From NCBI GenBank assembly GCA_037447655.1, contig JBBHKE010000656.1, positions 124,001 to 188,000 of the forward strand: DNA of 64,000 nt, in the 5' to 3' direction. Below are positions 11,179 through 22,696 of this stretch, one piece after another. This stretch comes from Zygnema cylindricum (Eukaryota; Streptophyta; Zygnematophyceae; Zygnematales; Zygnemataceae). A program made the position numbers and the translations under genes. Within the stretch, counting starts at the first letter, position 1. Every line of letters starts with the position of its first letter. The notes beneath the pieces are model-generated. The model had not been told where the DNA came from, made no database searches, and saw only the letters and a list, made by a program, of their open reading frames with translations.

Positions 11179-11451
11179 TGTGATTTGAATACATTCACCC
11201 ACTTTGACTTTCCCTTAGAAATGCAGCCATCCATACAAGAAAAAACTCTGACCAAACATCATTTCAAAGCTAAACACATTGACATAAGGCTCAGTTTTGT
11301 AAGGGAAAAGGTTGAAAACAAAATTGTTAATCTTGTGTATAAATCAGATGGAGAAATGATAGCTGATATGATGACCAAACCTGTGCCATCACCCAAACTG
11401 AAATATTATAGAGAGAAGTGTGGACTAAAACAAAAGTTTAAATTAGACTAG
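11179..11451 (+). pseudogene. Copia A RNase H C-terminal end
   Basis: It reads KHHFKAKHIDIRLSFVREKV, then GEMIADMMTKPVPSPKL and ends with a natural-looking stop. This is the standard end of copia RNase H (KHIDIR ... ADMMTK). The N-terminal catalytic Asp region is missing. Confidence 0.8.
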
Positions 11452-11464
11452 AAAATAAGGGCTG

Positions 11465-12971
11465 TGTTAAAATTACTAGACTTAGAGAGTATTTTCTAGG
11501 TCTAATTAGAATGAGAAACACGACAAAGCATTGGCAGCCTGCCTTCACTTTCTCTATCTAGCCCCTCATACTTGTTGCAGTCACTGAAAGAAGAGAGAGT
11601 GGTGGAGCCATGGCTGCCTTACCTCCTTAGGCAGGCCAGAAGAAGTGATATAAGTCACCTTTGACAAAAAGGTTAAGTCTGGCAGGACTTGAACATTTGA
11701 CCGGCAGAGCAAGGCATAGCCGTAAGCCTTAGCCGGTCTGTCGTAGAAGTCCGTTAGAGTACATGGCGTATGATTACTATTTGAATATGTAAAAGTTCTT
11801 TAATTCGATTAACGGAATTACAGATAAGGAACATAGAAGTAAGTTAGATTACAGTGCGAACGTGAACTCACACGAAACAAATTTACCGGATATTTATTTT
11901 CAACGGCTAGCGTTATGGAACAACATAACGAACAGACAGAACATCTAGCGCTCAACATAGTTGGACGGACGAAAAAAAGGGATCAGTAGTTATCAGATGG
12001 CCCGCGCGTGCGTCGACGGACCAGAATAGTTCATTTGGCGGCTTATGCCAAATTAGCCACAAGTTGCCACTAGGCGACACCTAATTAGATGGCGGAGAAA
12101 GAGGAGGTGGATTTGATGTAGAAGATGTCAATACACACATGGGATTTTATTCGGCTATAAACATGTAATGCGCATACTAAGCCATTTAACGGAATGAACA
12201 TAAACTGGTAGATATGGAACAAAGAGAACATAACGAACACACAGAACTTCCTACATGCGCATACTAAGCCATTTAACGTAATGAACATAAATTGGTGGAT
12301 ATGGAACAAAGAGAACATAAAGAACACACGAAACTTGGAGCTCGCAACATATTTAGACAGACGAAAAAATAGGATGATTTGCAATCGGATGGCCGGCGCG
12401 AGCGACTACCGACTGGAATAGTTCATTTGGCAACTTACTTCAAATGAGCCACAAGTTTATATTAGGCGACACCCCATTAGATGTCGGAGAAGGGAAGAAA
12501 AAACTATGGCATTGGACATGGATGGTACCTTCTCGTTATTGGTATCGTATAGCTACCGTACAAATTTTATGATGGCTACTCTATATTTGTACAGTTATAC
12601 TGTACTTCACAGTCCTATTGGCGGAGGGTTAACAAGATAGGCTTTATGAGTAGCCTTTCTAGGACTTAGACATTTTTAGGAGGTTTTTGATGCCCTCTCT
12701 CCCAGAGTATATATTTGCTGGCTTTGGTAAGCCATAACTATTTGCTCAGTGGAGCATTGGTCAGCAACAACTATCTGCTTTGTGGAGCATTTTAGTGATT
12801 TTTTCTTCTGCCGAATCAAGGGAATCCTAACTTCTCATGGGTGAAGTCCATCTTTGTCATTGTCTGCCAAGGTGGAAGTAATTCTTATGCAAATTGAAAT
12901 GAGACAAGGCTATCCTAGAGGATTAATTTGAGCTACATATTCTTTGTTACTATGGAGTCCACATAATTTCA
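11465..12971 (+). repeat. 3' LTR of Copia A
   Basis: It starts TGTTAAAATTAC after the purine run AAAATAAGGG and ends ACATAATTTCA, matching the 5' LTR end ACATAATTGCA. It holds the antisense tRNA-like module (11676-11740) and an ~82-bp tandem pair at about 12171-12333 (gcgcatactaagccattt...). Confidence 0.8.
11676..11740 (-). repeat. tRNA-like module inside copia LTR
   Basis: On the minus strand it reads GACCGGCTAAGGCTTACGG and then TGTTCAAGTCC, a weakened B box. The position and antisense orientation are the same as in the other LTR copies. Confidence 0.6.
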
Positions 12972-13650
12972 CAGTCTCTCTCCCTCTCATCCCTCTCCCT
13001 CTTTGTCTCTCTTTTATTCCTCTTCTTCTTTGTCTCTCTTTCACATCCGTCTCTTTCTCCGTCTCTATCCACATAGTCCCTTTCCCTCTCCATATATCAC
13101 TCTCCTCCCTCTCCCTTTTTGTCCCTCTCTTTCTCCTCGTCTCTCCTCCTCTCCTCTCTCTTCCTATCTGTCTCTCATTGTCCTTCGTCTCTATTTCTGT
13201 CTTTATCCACGTTCTCGCTCTCCCTTCTCTATTTTCCTCTCCTCGCTATCCCTTGTTGTCTCTCTCCCTCTCCTCCCTCTCCCTCTCCGTCTCTTGTCCT
13301 TTACGTATCTCCCTTTCCCTTTCCGTTTATCTTCCTCTCTTTCCTCTTCCTCTCCTTCACATTCTCCATCTCTATCCACATACGCCCTCTCCCTCTCTGT
13401 ATCTCTCTCGCCTCCCTCTTCCTTTCTGTCCCTCTCCTTCTCCTCGTCTCTCCACTTCTCCTCTCTCTCTCTCTCCGTCTTTAAATACCTTTCGTCTACG
13501 TCTCTATCTCTATCCACATCCTCCCTCTCCCTTCTTTGTCTTACTCTCCTCTCTCTCCCTCTCCGTCTCTCTCCCTCTTCGTATATCCCTCTCCCTTTTC
13601 GTCTATCTTTCTCTCCTTCCTCTCCCTACCCGTCTCGCACCCTCTCTTTA
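12972..13650. repeat. CT-rich polypyrimidine tract
   Basis: About 680 bp of irregular CTCTCC, TCTCTCCCT and TCCCTCTC units directly after the LTR. Long open frames here (up to 240 codons, Ser/Leu/Pro only) are products of base composition, not genes. Confidence 0.9.
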
Positions 13651-13689
13651 TAGTATTAAATTGTAGTTTTCTTCCTATAAGCGAAATGA

Positions 13690-14560
13690 AAAAGTAGTGT
13701 AGCAAAAGTAGGGGTTTTCCACATTTATTTGCAAAGTACTTGGTATTGCAAAGTCCACACACATGTAAGACAACCATCTTTAGAATGGTTTTTCGGCGAC
13801 TTTGATGAAGTATTTTGGTGTAGCTCTTACTGTCAAAGAACTACAAGATTTATGATTATAGTTGTGAATTTCATGAAAGATACAAAAGCATAATATTCAA
13901 CATAATTTTAGAAAGTTAACATAATTTTATGATGAAATTTAGAATTATCCAGTATGTGCATAAACATCTTTCTTGTGACATGTACAAACACAATCATTTC
14001 ATATGCAAAACAATCATCCATCATGTTAGTTTACGTTCATCGAATGAGGGACAGCAAATCACCATTTTTATCCACGATGATGTTGAAAAAGCTTAATTAT
14101 AAAAAACTAAAACTACAATAATGATAACAAAAAATGCACACAGATCAAATTGAAAACAATAGATACAAACACCCAATAAATATTTATATTTATAAACCCT
14201 TTGTGATATACCTGACTAAGAAAACATCATCAATATTTTTTACACCCTTAACAAATAAGTAAAATGGCCATCCACTAAACACCAAAAATAGATGACACTA
14301 TAAACAATTTAAGCCCTTATACGAAAAGTGCAAAAAACTAAGTCGCTGTTTATTGTCCAAGAATGACATATAGACAAGCAAAAACTGATGGTTAGTTTAA
14401 GCTATAGTCAACGACATATTTTAATACTATACTGGAAACGTTTACGTTTCTATCTCTACGTTAATATTGAAACTTCGATACTATTCTTTAACAATAGTCA
14501 ACGCTTTTTCACCATTTCAAGTTCATCAAACCCTCCCTCAATTTCTAGACTTTTTTATAC
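13690..14560. repeat. Diverged copy of the LRR gene 3' flank
   Basis: It aligns colinearly with 30715-31410. Shared stretches include 'ggttttccacattta', 'ctacaagatttatgatta', 'ccatccactaaacac' and 'aaccctccctcaatttct'. Relative to the other copy there is an extra block at about 14385-14510. In the other copy, the coding end of the LRR/fucolectin gene follows within 50 bp; here a copia remnant follows instead. Confidence 0.8.
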
Positions 14561-14584
14561 TCTATATCAATCACTTTATGAGAA

Positions 14585-15384
14585 CTCTGCCAGTGACCCA
14601 CAATCTTATTTTGAAGCAAAAAATTATAGCGATTGGGAGTCAAAATGGTAAGCGGCTTGTGAAAAAGAATACAAGTCCATCGTATAAAATCAAACATTCG
14701 AGGAAATGGATTTAATGTAGGGGAAGAAGGCGATCGATGTGAAGTGGGTCCTCAAGACAAAAACGGGTGTTTTTGGAGATAACGCTAGACTTGTATTTAG
14801 AGGATTTTAGTAACGGAAAGGAGTTGGTTTTACAAAGACGTATGCGCCAGTAGTATGTAAAGGTTTTCAGCAACTAAAAAAAGGGAAGGAGTAAGGAGTT
14901 GATTATACAGAGATATATGCGCCTAAAATTCGACTCTTTACGGATGATTCTGGCAATTAAAGCACTTGGAGAGAAACACATCCACCAAATAGATGTTGAA
15001 ACAACATTTTTGAACGGAAAACTTGAATAAGAAGTGTGCAAGAAGATTCGGAAGGGAGTTGCCACGAAGAAAGAGGAGGCATAGAGCCTGCGAAAGTCTT
15101 TATACGGGTTGAAGCAGAAGGCTCGTACGTGGTACCTACAGATACATTGGTGTTATCGGATTTCGGTTTTAAATGGACTACTTTAGATTCGGGCGTTTAC
15201 ATTAAGAGGGAGGGAGTTCACCAAATAATCTACTCAATTTACATGGAAAATTTACTGATGACTAACACTCTGCAGAAAATCACCAAATTGAAGGCTTTCA
15301 TACGCCTTCATTTTTGTTGGTTTTGGTGCGATCTTTGGCGATTTATTTGTACTGGCAAAGATTTATTTATACTGGCAGACTTCT
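14585..15384 (+). pseudogene. Old copia RT remnant, copy 1
   Basis: Broken frames show DWESKW, KAIDVKWVLKTKTGVFGDN and KTYAPVV, then the LYGLKQK region and FKWTTLDSGVYIKREGVHQ, then KITKLKAFIRLHF. These are successive pieces of a copia RT of a different lineage from Copia A. From 14741 it is duplicated at 24226-24875. A chromovirus inserted at its end (15385). Confidence 0.75.
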
Positions 15385-16350
15385 TGTAACAGCAATAGCG
15401 GATCGAACTTGTTTATAAAGGTGTATTTAGGTATTATGATTATAGAGTACTAAATTTGGTAGACATCGGCGAAAGAATCACGCTATTTGGAGTTATATTT
15501 TAAAAGTTAACGATGGGTGTATTTAGGTGACAACGTGGGGTCTAAATAACAAGTGGGTATCATTGAAACGGGTTAAGGGTCAAAAAAGTACCGAAATTAC
15601 GCGTGTACGTTTCTTAAAGTTCTAACGAAACATTTAGTATGCACGGTGGTTTGTTTTGTACAAATTTTAGTACGAAACGTCACTTTTACTTAAGGGGATT
15701 TCGTAGGAAGTTTCGCGTGCGAAATTTGATACGCACGATCGTGGGAAGCAGCGTTTCGTTTGGCGCGCACTTTTGCACGTAAATTTTACGTAGTAAAACG
15801 GAACGTTTGATTGGTTAGTAAAGTGCTAAGTAGTTAGCAAGAGATTTCGCACGTTTTTGCATTGGTCAGTCTGAGTCTTTGTTGATCAATGATTGGCCCA
15901 GGTAAAAGCCTTTTAAAACGGAGCGTTGACTCTGGCCTGGCGAGTCTAGGGCGATGATGGATAAATAGTGAAGTGTAAGAGGAGAGTAGACATCTTTTCC
16001 TTTGGAAAAGTTTGTGGAAATTCCGGCTGATCTTGGTCCTGAGCGATTAATACCAAATTGGAGAAAAGGCATTTTGCATTGAAATCTCTTATTAACTAAA
16101 TAGTGTTTTAGTAGTTAAGAGATAGAATTATTAAGATTGGAGAGTAGTGGAAGAAACTTTAATAAGAAGGGTTGAGCCATGAGGGCAAGAGACCAAGCTA
16201 ATGTTATGTGGACAAAAGCTTCTTCTAATTTAAAGTTTATCCTTGTGTGAGTGTTGTCGAATGTGGATGTGTACTTTCCAATATGTGGAATGTGTGATTG
16301 GGATTGTTTGTAGTAATGGGATTTTCAGAGAGGTAGGAAATCTTGTTACA
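15385..16350 (+). repeat. Chromovirus 5' LTR
   Basis: 966 bp, TGTAAC...TTACA, matched by 23036-24004. It contains the CCTTTGGAAAAG and GATGATGGATAAATAG stretches found in both copies. Confidence 0.9.
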
Positions 16351-16352
16351 TA

Positions 16353-16364
16353 TGGTATCAAAGC
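16353..16364 (+). promoter_or_regulatory. Chromovirus primer-binding site
   Basis: TGGTATCAAAGC, two bases after the LTR, one mismatch from TGGTATCAGAGC, the complement of the 3' end of plant initiator tRNA-Met. This conventional site contrasts with the anticodon-arm sites of the copia elements. Confidence 0.8.
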
Positions 16365-17125
16365 TAGGTTAAAAGCCAAAGAGAAGCTTGCTCACCCGAA
16401 TATCAACTGCCGTGACCGGTGAGGGTGCTCTGACCCGGGTTGGTGGAACCACAATGTGAGTGGTAGGGGATTAGAGGGAAACTAAGTGACCACACTGCCA
16501 GCGGCCGTTGGTTAGATGTGGGGCGTGCTTAGGTCCTTAGGACTAAGGCGGGGTGGGCAGTGTAGCCACCGGTGAAGCTCACTCCAATTACCTAGAGGCC
16601 AAACAAACTTGCCTTCTCTTAGCAATGATTCATGTGTAGAGGGAGGGCTTGAAGCCATGAAGGGTGAGGATGTGAGGATTAGAGAGTAAAAGATCTTGAT
16701 GTAGTGGGAAGTGGGAAATTTGCTAATGGAGGAGAAGGAAAGTGGAGTACTTTACTTCTTCAAGAGCAAAGGAGTCCAAAAATGACTCAAAACTTTTCAA
16801 ACCCTAAATTGTTACTTTTGATTGATTTCGATTTTGCTGTTGCAAAATTTATGGTTAAATCTTACCTTTGAGAGCTTTCAATTTTGCTATTGCAAAATTT
16901 GTGGGAAAATTCTTACCTTCTGTTTCAATGTTGGGAAATTGAAAATTTGAATTTGTACTAACTTATTGTCAATGTCTTTTTAATTTCTCAGATCTTGATC
17001 TTTTCAAAAGATTTGTTAAGGAGAACAAGTCTTGGATTGGAGCAATCCGAGGACTTCAAATCTGCATCAAATTTCATTGGGAAATTATACTCTATCTTTC
17101 TTTTGCTTGATTTCATTGTGTGATA
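16365..17125 (+). other. Chromovirus untranslated leader
   Basis: About 760 bp between primer site and gag with no supported gene. It contains repeated 'gctattgcaaaattt' / 'gctgttgcaaaattt' motifs near 16840-16900. Confidence 0.6.
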
Positions 17126-18370
17126 ATGGCAAATTTTGCATGGAAACGCGAAATGGAGAATGCGTTGAATATGTTCAAGAAGCGGACTATGAAATTGGTC
17201 AAAAGATTTAATAATCATGCTGCCGTTGTGGATGAAACCATTTCCAAATTGAAAAGTGAATTGAAAGTTGTCAAAGAAAATGGAAATGTTTCAAATGAGA
17301 AATTAGATGAACTTATTAACTTAATTCAGACCAAAAATGATATGAATGACCAAAAAGGTGAGAGTAGTAAAAGGAATGCTAGTTTTAGGGAGGATGATCA
17401 TGATAGACCTAAGAAGATAAGGGATCTGAAATTGTCTATTAGTGAGGCACCATCGTTTGATGGTAAGAGGATCGATGAGTTGGATGCTTGGATTTTTCAT
17501 ATGGAATATTATTTGGAGTCTAGAAATTGCGATCGTGATGATTACACTTCTTTTGCTGTTAATTGTCTGAAAGGCGATGCTCAGATTTGGTATTATACTC
17601 GGAAAAGCTCTAAATTGATTCCTGATAATGCTGATTGGGAAACTTTTAAAACCGGGATCAAATCGCGTTTCTTTTCTGTCACTTTTACATCCAGATTGGA
17701 AGAAAAGTGGTTGAATTGTAAACAGACTGGATCTGTGAAGGATTATATTGTGGAATTTGACTCATCTAGCATTCATGTCATAGGTTTGACTGATGAAATG
17801 GCTAAATTGCATTTCTTCAACTATTTGAATCCTATATTGAAATCAGAACTAAAACATCAAAAATTTAATAATTTGAAGGAATTACAGGATAAGTCATTGG
17901 AATTAGAGGATCAGTTGGGGTATACTCGGGAAACTTGATCACTCAGGGGTAATTTGAATGAAGTATCAAAGTGGGATGAGGAGGAATTTGATGAACAAGG
18001 TCTCAATGCTGGTTTGGTGAATAGGCAAAATATCTTCAGGGGAAATCAAAAGGGTGGACATAGTGTTAATGCAGGAAATAAATTTAACAATAGAGGGGGG
18101 TACATTAAAAGTCCTAAACCAAGCATTAATGCCCAAAAGACTAACCTTACCATCCCCACATGCACTATTTGTCAGAAAAAAGGTCATAGAGCATTTGAGT
18201 GTGCACAACTGAAAAAGATTAACTGTTATAACTGTGGAGAGGAGGGACATTTTAGTAGAGAGTGCATAAAACCCAAAAAGAAAGTCATTTGTTTCAAATG
18301 CGGAGGTCCAAATCATTACGCTAAAGACTGTACAGATAAAGGTTCTCTCAAAAACAGCCGAAGTAAATGA
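17126..18370 (+). pseudogene. Chromovirus gag
   Basis: Starts MANFAWKREMENAL (an ATG two codons earlier at 17120 is also possible). The first ~100 residues are Lys/Glu-rich with heptad-like spacing, probably coiled coil. The retrotransposon gag domain follows (LDAWIFHMEYYL, DAQIWYY, FFSVTF, KDYIVEF). The C-terminal part has three CCHC knuckles: CTICQKKGHRAFEC, CYNCGEEGHFSREC and CFKCGGPNHYAKDC. One in-frame TGA (17936-17938) splits it; the stop at 18368 ends the gag segment. Confidence 0.85.
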
Positions 18371-19103
18371 AGGTCTTCAAGAGGATATTGCATTATACCT
18401 AGCTGAGTAGGAAGCCTAGAAGGTGGGAAACGGAAAAGACTAACTGAAAGTCCTCAGTTGAGTCAACCGGATCCAAAAGTTAAAGAGATAACTTTGGAGG
18501 GCAAATTAATGAATGGAAAAGTTAGGATAGCTGAATTTATTATGATTCTCACTACACTGCATAGTTTAAAGAATCCTTCTAATGAAATTCTCAACAATAG
18601 ACCTATGTTAGGACAGTTAAGTAATGATGACACCAAACACAGTTTGATTAGATTCGAGTCATTAGTGGAAGGAAAACCGTTGAGAGTAATGGTTGATTCA
18701 GGTACCACACATAATTTTATTTCATATAAGTTTGTAGAGGAAAATAAAATTCCTACTGTCATAAGGGAAAAGCCTTCACATGTTCAAGTGGCAAATGGTA
18801 ATAAGTCCACATTAGACTTACAAACTGACATGATAGAAGTTGATATCCAGGGTCATAAAATGAAAGTTGTGTGGGAAATAATGAATTTGGGAAGTGAAGA
18901 ACTAATTTTGGGAAAGCCTTAGTTAACTGAACACAATCCTCAAATTAATTGGGAAATTAACACCTTGAAAGTGAGGTCTAAAAACGGTTGGAAGGTTTTG
19001 CAAGCTTTATCTCCAAAGAAATTGCATAGGAATCATATAAATAACATAATCAGATTGGGAGTGGAAGGTTTGATATCTGCGAAACAATTTAAAAAGCACT
19101 TAA
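18371..19103 (+). pseudogene. Chromovirus protease
   Basis: Same frame as gag. The active site MVDSGTTHNFIS (about 18690-18725) keeps D-S-G-T. The flap-side motif ILGKP is followed by TAG (18920) where Trp is usual in ILGMPWL. An additional TGA is at 18404. Downstream, VLQALSPKKLHRN leads into the RT linker, which is interrupted at 19104 by a solo LTR. The protein would process gag-pol in the virus-like particle. Confidence 0.8.
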
Positions 19104-19941
19104 TGTTGTTCTACAACCACCGGTGCACGTGGAGGAGCAACATTAGTAGTAGAAGTAGACATGAAACACTCTCAGAAGCTATCAAGAATCCTACCAACCA
19201 GCTGTTCTTAAGTGCTCACCAAATCTTATACAAGCATCCAAACCTCACAAAACTCTATCAGAATATAGAGTAGCATAAACACTGACAAATCCCAAAGTTT
19301 TAGCACAATTGACCAAACAACACTCAAGATATAATACTCAGAAGTTTCCCAAAAACTGTCTGCAGTTTTACTACTTGGAAGTCTGGATACATAAAAATGC
19401 TCTAAGTCCTAAGTCTTATACTTTCGGTGTTCTACCGCCGATAACAGTGTACCTGAGAGGTACGTCCAAAATCAACCCACCTACTGAGATCTACGTGTCC
19501 TTGATCGTGCCTACCCAATCTATCATTGTACAGTCAATATTACTCAGAATCTAGATTAAGTGTTTGTACAAATACTTGTCAGCTAAGTCACTTGTGATAT
19601 CTTATGAATCTCGTCCGTTGACTAGATTCATATCAATCGCAGCTGCGTTGTCCCGTACCGGATCACATTTACATCACCCGCGGCTGCGGTGTCTTGCACC
19701 GAATCATATCCAAGATAGTAGCAGCTGCGTTGTCCGTACGGATCTTATCCAAAGTAACCGCAGCTGCGTTTGTCCTGTCTGTGTCGCAGCTTCGCTGCTG
19801 CGCTGCTCTGCTGCTGCGCTGCTGCGCAGCTCTGCTGTATAGCAGCTGCGCTGCTCTTCCGTATAGCAGCTGCGCTACTGTCTGTATAGTTGCTGCGCTG
19901 CTGCGCTGCTCTGAGACTGAAAGCTTTCCAAAAAGACAACA
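19104..19941 (-). repeat. Solo LTR inside the chromovirus
   Basis: 838 bp, TGTTGTTCTAC...GACAACA, with a perfect 5-bp target duplication CTTAA (19099-19103 and 19942-19946). It starts like the copia LTR at 45910. LTR plus duplication is 843 bp, a multiple of three, and no element interior is left. From about 19630 to 19915 it carries a CAGCTGCG / GCTGCGCTGCTC minisatellite, unusually GC-rich for this window. Confidence 0.88.
19780..19915. repeat. GCTGCG minisatellite
   Basis: Irregular tandem units of gctgcgctgctc and gtatagcagctgcgctgctc inside the solo LTR. The open frames through it (Ala/Leu/Cys-rich) are compositional. Confidence 0.8.
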
Positions 19942-21517
19942 CTTAAAAGATAAAACAAATAATGCTTTTTTGTTATTAGTAACTGAGGCAGTTACTGATG
20001 AAAGGGGGGGAGAAAACACTAACATTGATGTCATCACTAAATCAGACACCACTAAAACTTTCGAAAAACTAAAATCTGATTTTGTAACTGACATTAATAC
20101 ATCTGATGTTGCTGTTAAGGATTTGATTTTTGAATTTCAAGATGTTTTCCCAAGTGATTTACCCTCGGGAAGGCCACCTTCCCGAGATGTAAAACATGTT
20201 ATTAACCTTGAACCTGGATGTAATCCTCCTGTCACAGGAATTTATAAACACGGTTTCTTTGAGCAGGAGGAGTTAAAAAAACATATCAAAGAACTCTTAG
20301 AGAAAGGACATATTCAGCCTAGCAAATCACCGTACGGAGCACCTGTTCTCTTCGTCAAAAACAAGGACGGATCGTTGAGAATATGTGTCGATTATCGTAG
20401 TCTGAATAAGATTACGGTGAAGGATAAGTATCCGTTGCCTTTAATTTCTGATTTGATAGATCGTTTAAAGGGTGCTAAAGTATTTTTGTTGATTGACCTG
20501 CGTAGTGGCTTTAATCAGGTGCCATTTAGAATTGAAGATGTTGATAAAACTGCTTTCAGGACTAGGGTGGGTCATTTCAAATGGATAGTGATGCCATTCG
20601 GCTTAACGAATGCACCGCCTACTTACCAAAGATTAATGAACCAAACCTTTTTAGATTACATAGATGAGTTTGTCCAAGTGTTTATAGATGATATTTTAGT
20701 TTACAGTAAATCTAAAGAACAACATGTAATTCATTTAAAAAGAGTGTAGGAAAGGTTAAGAGAAAGAAAATTATATGGAAAATTGTCAAAATCTAGTTTT
20801 CTTAAAAGTGAACAATTATTTTTGGGACATATAGTTAGTGGGGAAGGTGTTAAAACAGATCCATCCAAAATTTTAGCAATCCAAAATTGGAAACAACCTA
20901 CTAATGTCACAGAAGTTAGATCGTTTTTGGGATTGGCCACTTATTACAGGAAATTTATTAGGAAATTCAGTATAATCGCCGCACCTTTGACGGATTTACT
21001 TCGGGAGAAGAAGACATTTGTGTGGGGAGCTGTTCACGAAGGAGCATTCGAGGAATTAAAAGGGAAGTTGACCTCTGCCCTTACACTGGTGTATCCTGAC
21101 TTTGCCGGGGAATTTGAAGTTCTGATCACTACAGGTGCATCTGATAAAAGTCTAGGTGCAGTCATAAGTCAAAAAGTAGGCAAACACTTTCATCTTATTG
21201 CTTTTGAGTCCATAAAATTCAATGATGCTGAAAAGAACTATACAGCACAGGAAAAGGAATTACTTGCAATTGTACATGCATTGGTGAAATGGCGTTGTTA
21301 TTTGCATAATAAAGAATTTACAGTTCAATGTGATAATAAAGCACTCTTTTTTTTACACAGATTAAGTGATGCGCATATTATGACTGGCAGACACGTTAGG
21401 TGGATGCAGAAATTAGCATATTTCAAATTTAATGTCAAACGTATTCCTGGGAAAACAAATGTAGTCGTTGATCCTTTAAGTAGATGTTTTGAAATAAGTG
21501 TTATGGTTCAAGATTAA
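19942..21517 (+). pseudogene. Chromovirus RT and RNase H
   Basis: Same frame as protease. RT entry is [19 protein letters not shown] and [19 protein letters not shown]; the core has [39 protein letters not shown] and [11 protein letters not shown], so both catalytic Asp are present. The connection motif is VRSFLGLATYYRKFI. RNase H reads LITTGASDKSLGAV, with Gly in place of the first catalytic Asp of TDAS, then YTAQEKELLAIVHAL and CDNKALF. There are in-frame stops TAG at 20747 and TAA at 21515. The segment ends after NVVVDPLSRC. Confidence 0.88.
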
Positions 21518-22696
21518 TTGTTTTTAGATACAGTTAGAAATGGTTATGATAAAGATCTTTATTTTGTTGTGATTTACAAGAATATTTAGGGAGGGAATTC
21601 TGACCAATTGAATGAGAGGCATGTCAAAAACTTTAGACTAGAGGATGGTTTACTGTATTTGCAAATTGGGGATAGATTATGCATTCTTGAAGTGGGAGAC
21701 TTAAGAAAACAAATTTTACGGGAAGCTCATGAGCATTTAGGACATCTAGGTCGAGATAAAACTCTTAGTCGATTGCAAAGTAGATTGTTTTGGCTTGGGA
21801 TGGCAAAGGAGGTGTCAAAACACGTGGAAAGTTGTGTCCCATGCCAACAAAGTAAACCTAGTACCCAAAAACCTAAAGGTCTCTTAAAACCTTTGGATAT
21901 CCCTGAAAGACCGTGGGAATCTGTCAGTATGGATTTTATTGTCAAGTTGCCTGCTACATCTAAAAAGAATGATAGTATCATGGTCGTAGTCGATAGGTTC
22001 AGTAAAATGGCAATCTTTATCCCTTGCAAAACAACTCATTCAGTTGTAGATATTGCAAAGTTATATTTTGACAACGTGGTCAGACATCATGGAGTCCCTC
22101 TATCTATAGTCAGTGATAGAGATTCTAAATTTACGTCTGCTTTTTGGAAAGAATTACAGCAAAATTTAGGCTCTGAATTGAAAATGAGTACCGCTTATCA
22201 TCCTCAGACAGATGGACAGACAGAAAGGATGAACCGTACACTAGAGGAAATGCTTAGGACTGTTTGCAGTGGAGTTCAGAACACATGGGAATCTAAATTG
22301 CCATTAATGGAATTTGCATACAATTCATGTAAACATGCTAGTACAGGATTCTCACCATTTAAAGTTGCATACGGATACCAACCTAGAGAAGCATTGGACT
22401 TAATAACAGGGGTCACTCAAGAGAATAGAGGTTCTGGAACAGAGTTTTGGGAATACGTTCAAACAGTTTGGAAAACTGTCCGGGATGCATTAGTGGAGGC
22501 ACAAAGGAGGCAAGAATTAAATGCTAACCTCAAACGGGGTGATTGGGTGTTACGCACAACTGAGAAGGTTTCGCTTTCTACAACTCATTACAAGTGCAAG
22601 ATTAAGGGACAATCGGATCCTACGGGGAAATTTTCTTCTAAGTACATTAGACCATTTACTATAATCGAGATGATATCGTCAGTTGCTACCAAATAG
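21518..22696 (+). pseudogene. Chromovirus integrase
   Basis: The HHCC zinc domain is intact (HEHLGHLGRDKTL ... CVPCQQSK). The catalytic D,D,E set is present: MDFIVKLP, SDRDSKFTSAFW, and QTDGQTERMNRTLEE with its Glu. The C-terminal part includes FSPFKVAYGYQP and GDWVLRTTEK. In-frame stops are at 21587 (before the zinc domain) and 22694. It would insert the cDNA into chromosomal DNA. Confidence 0.88.

Larger units (their letters stand above)
3482..12971 (+). mobile_element. Copia A, LTR retrotransposon with nested insertions
   Basis: The order is 5' LTR, primer site, gag, protease, integrase, RT, RNase H, 3' LTR, which is the Ty1/copia order. Both LTRs start TGTTAAAATTA (3482 and 11465); the 5' one ends at 6163 and the 3' one near 12971. 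The 5' LTR is split by a copia derivative (3699-5369) and gag by a solo LTR (6847-7989). An LTR end fragment replaces part of RT/RNase H at 10997-11178. Stops and frameshifts are spread throughout, so it is not autonomous. The right target duplication is obscured by CT-rich sequence. Confidence 0.85.

Noticed and set aside
12085-12384. 99-codon minus frame with internal repeat
   Set aside because: The repetition is the ~82-bp tandem duplication inside the Copia A 3' LTR, not a protein repeat.
12944-13666. Open frames of 216-240 codons on plus and 104 codons on minus in the CT-rich tract
   Set aside because: Only Ser/Leu/Pro/Phe or Arg/Glu/Asp/Lys residues dictated by the CT repeat; three frames open at once; no domain.
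19694-20749. 351-codon frame as one protein with a Cys/Ala/Leu-rich N-terminus
   Set aside because: The first ~80 codons are the solo LTR minisatellite; only the part after 19942 is chromovirus RT.
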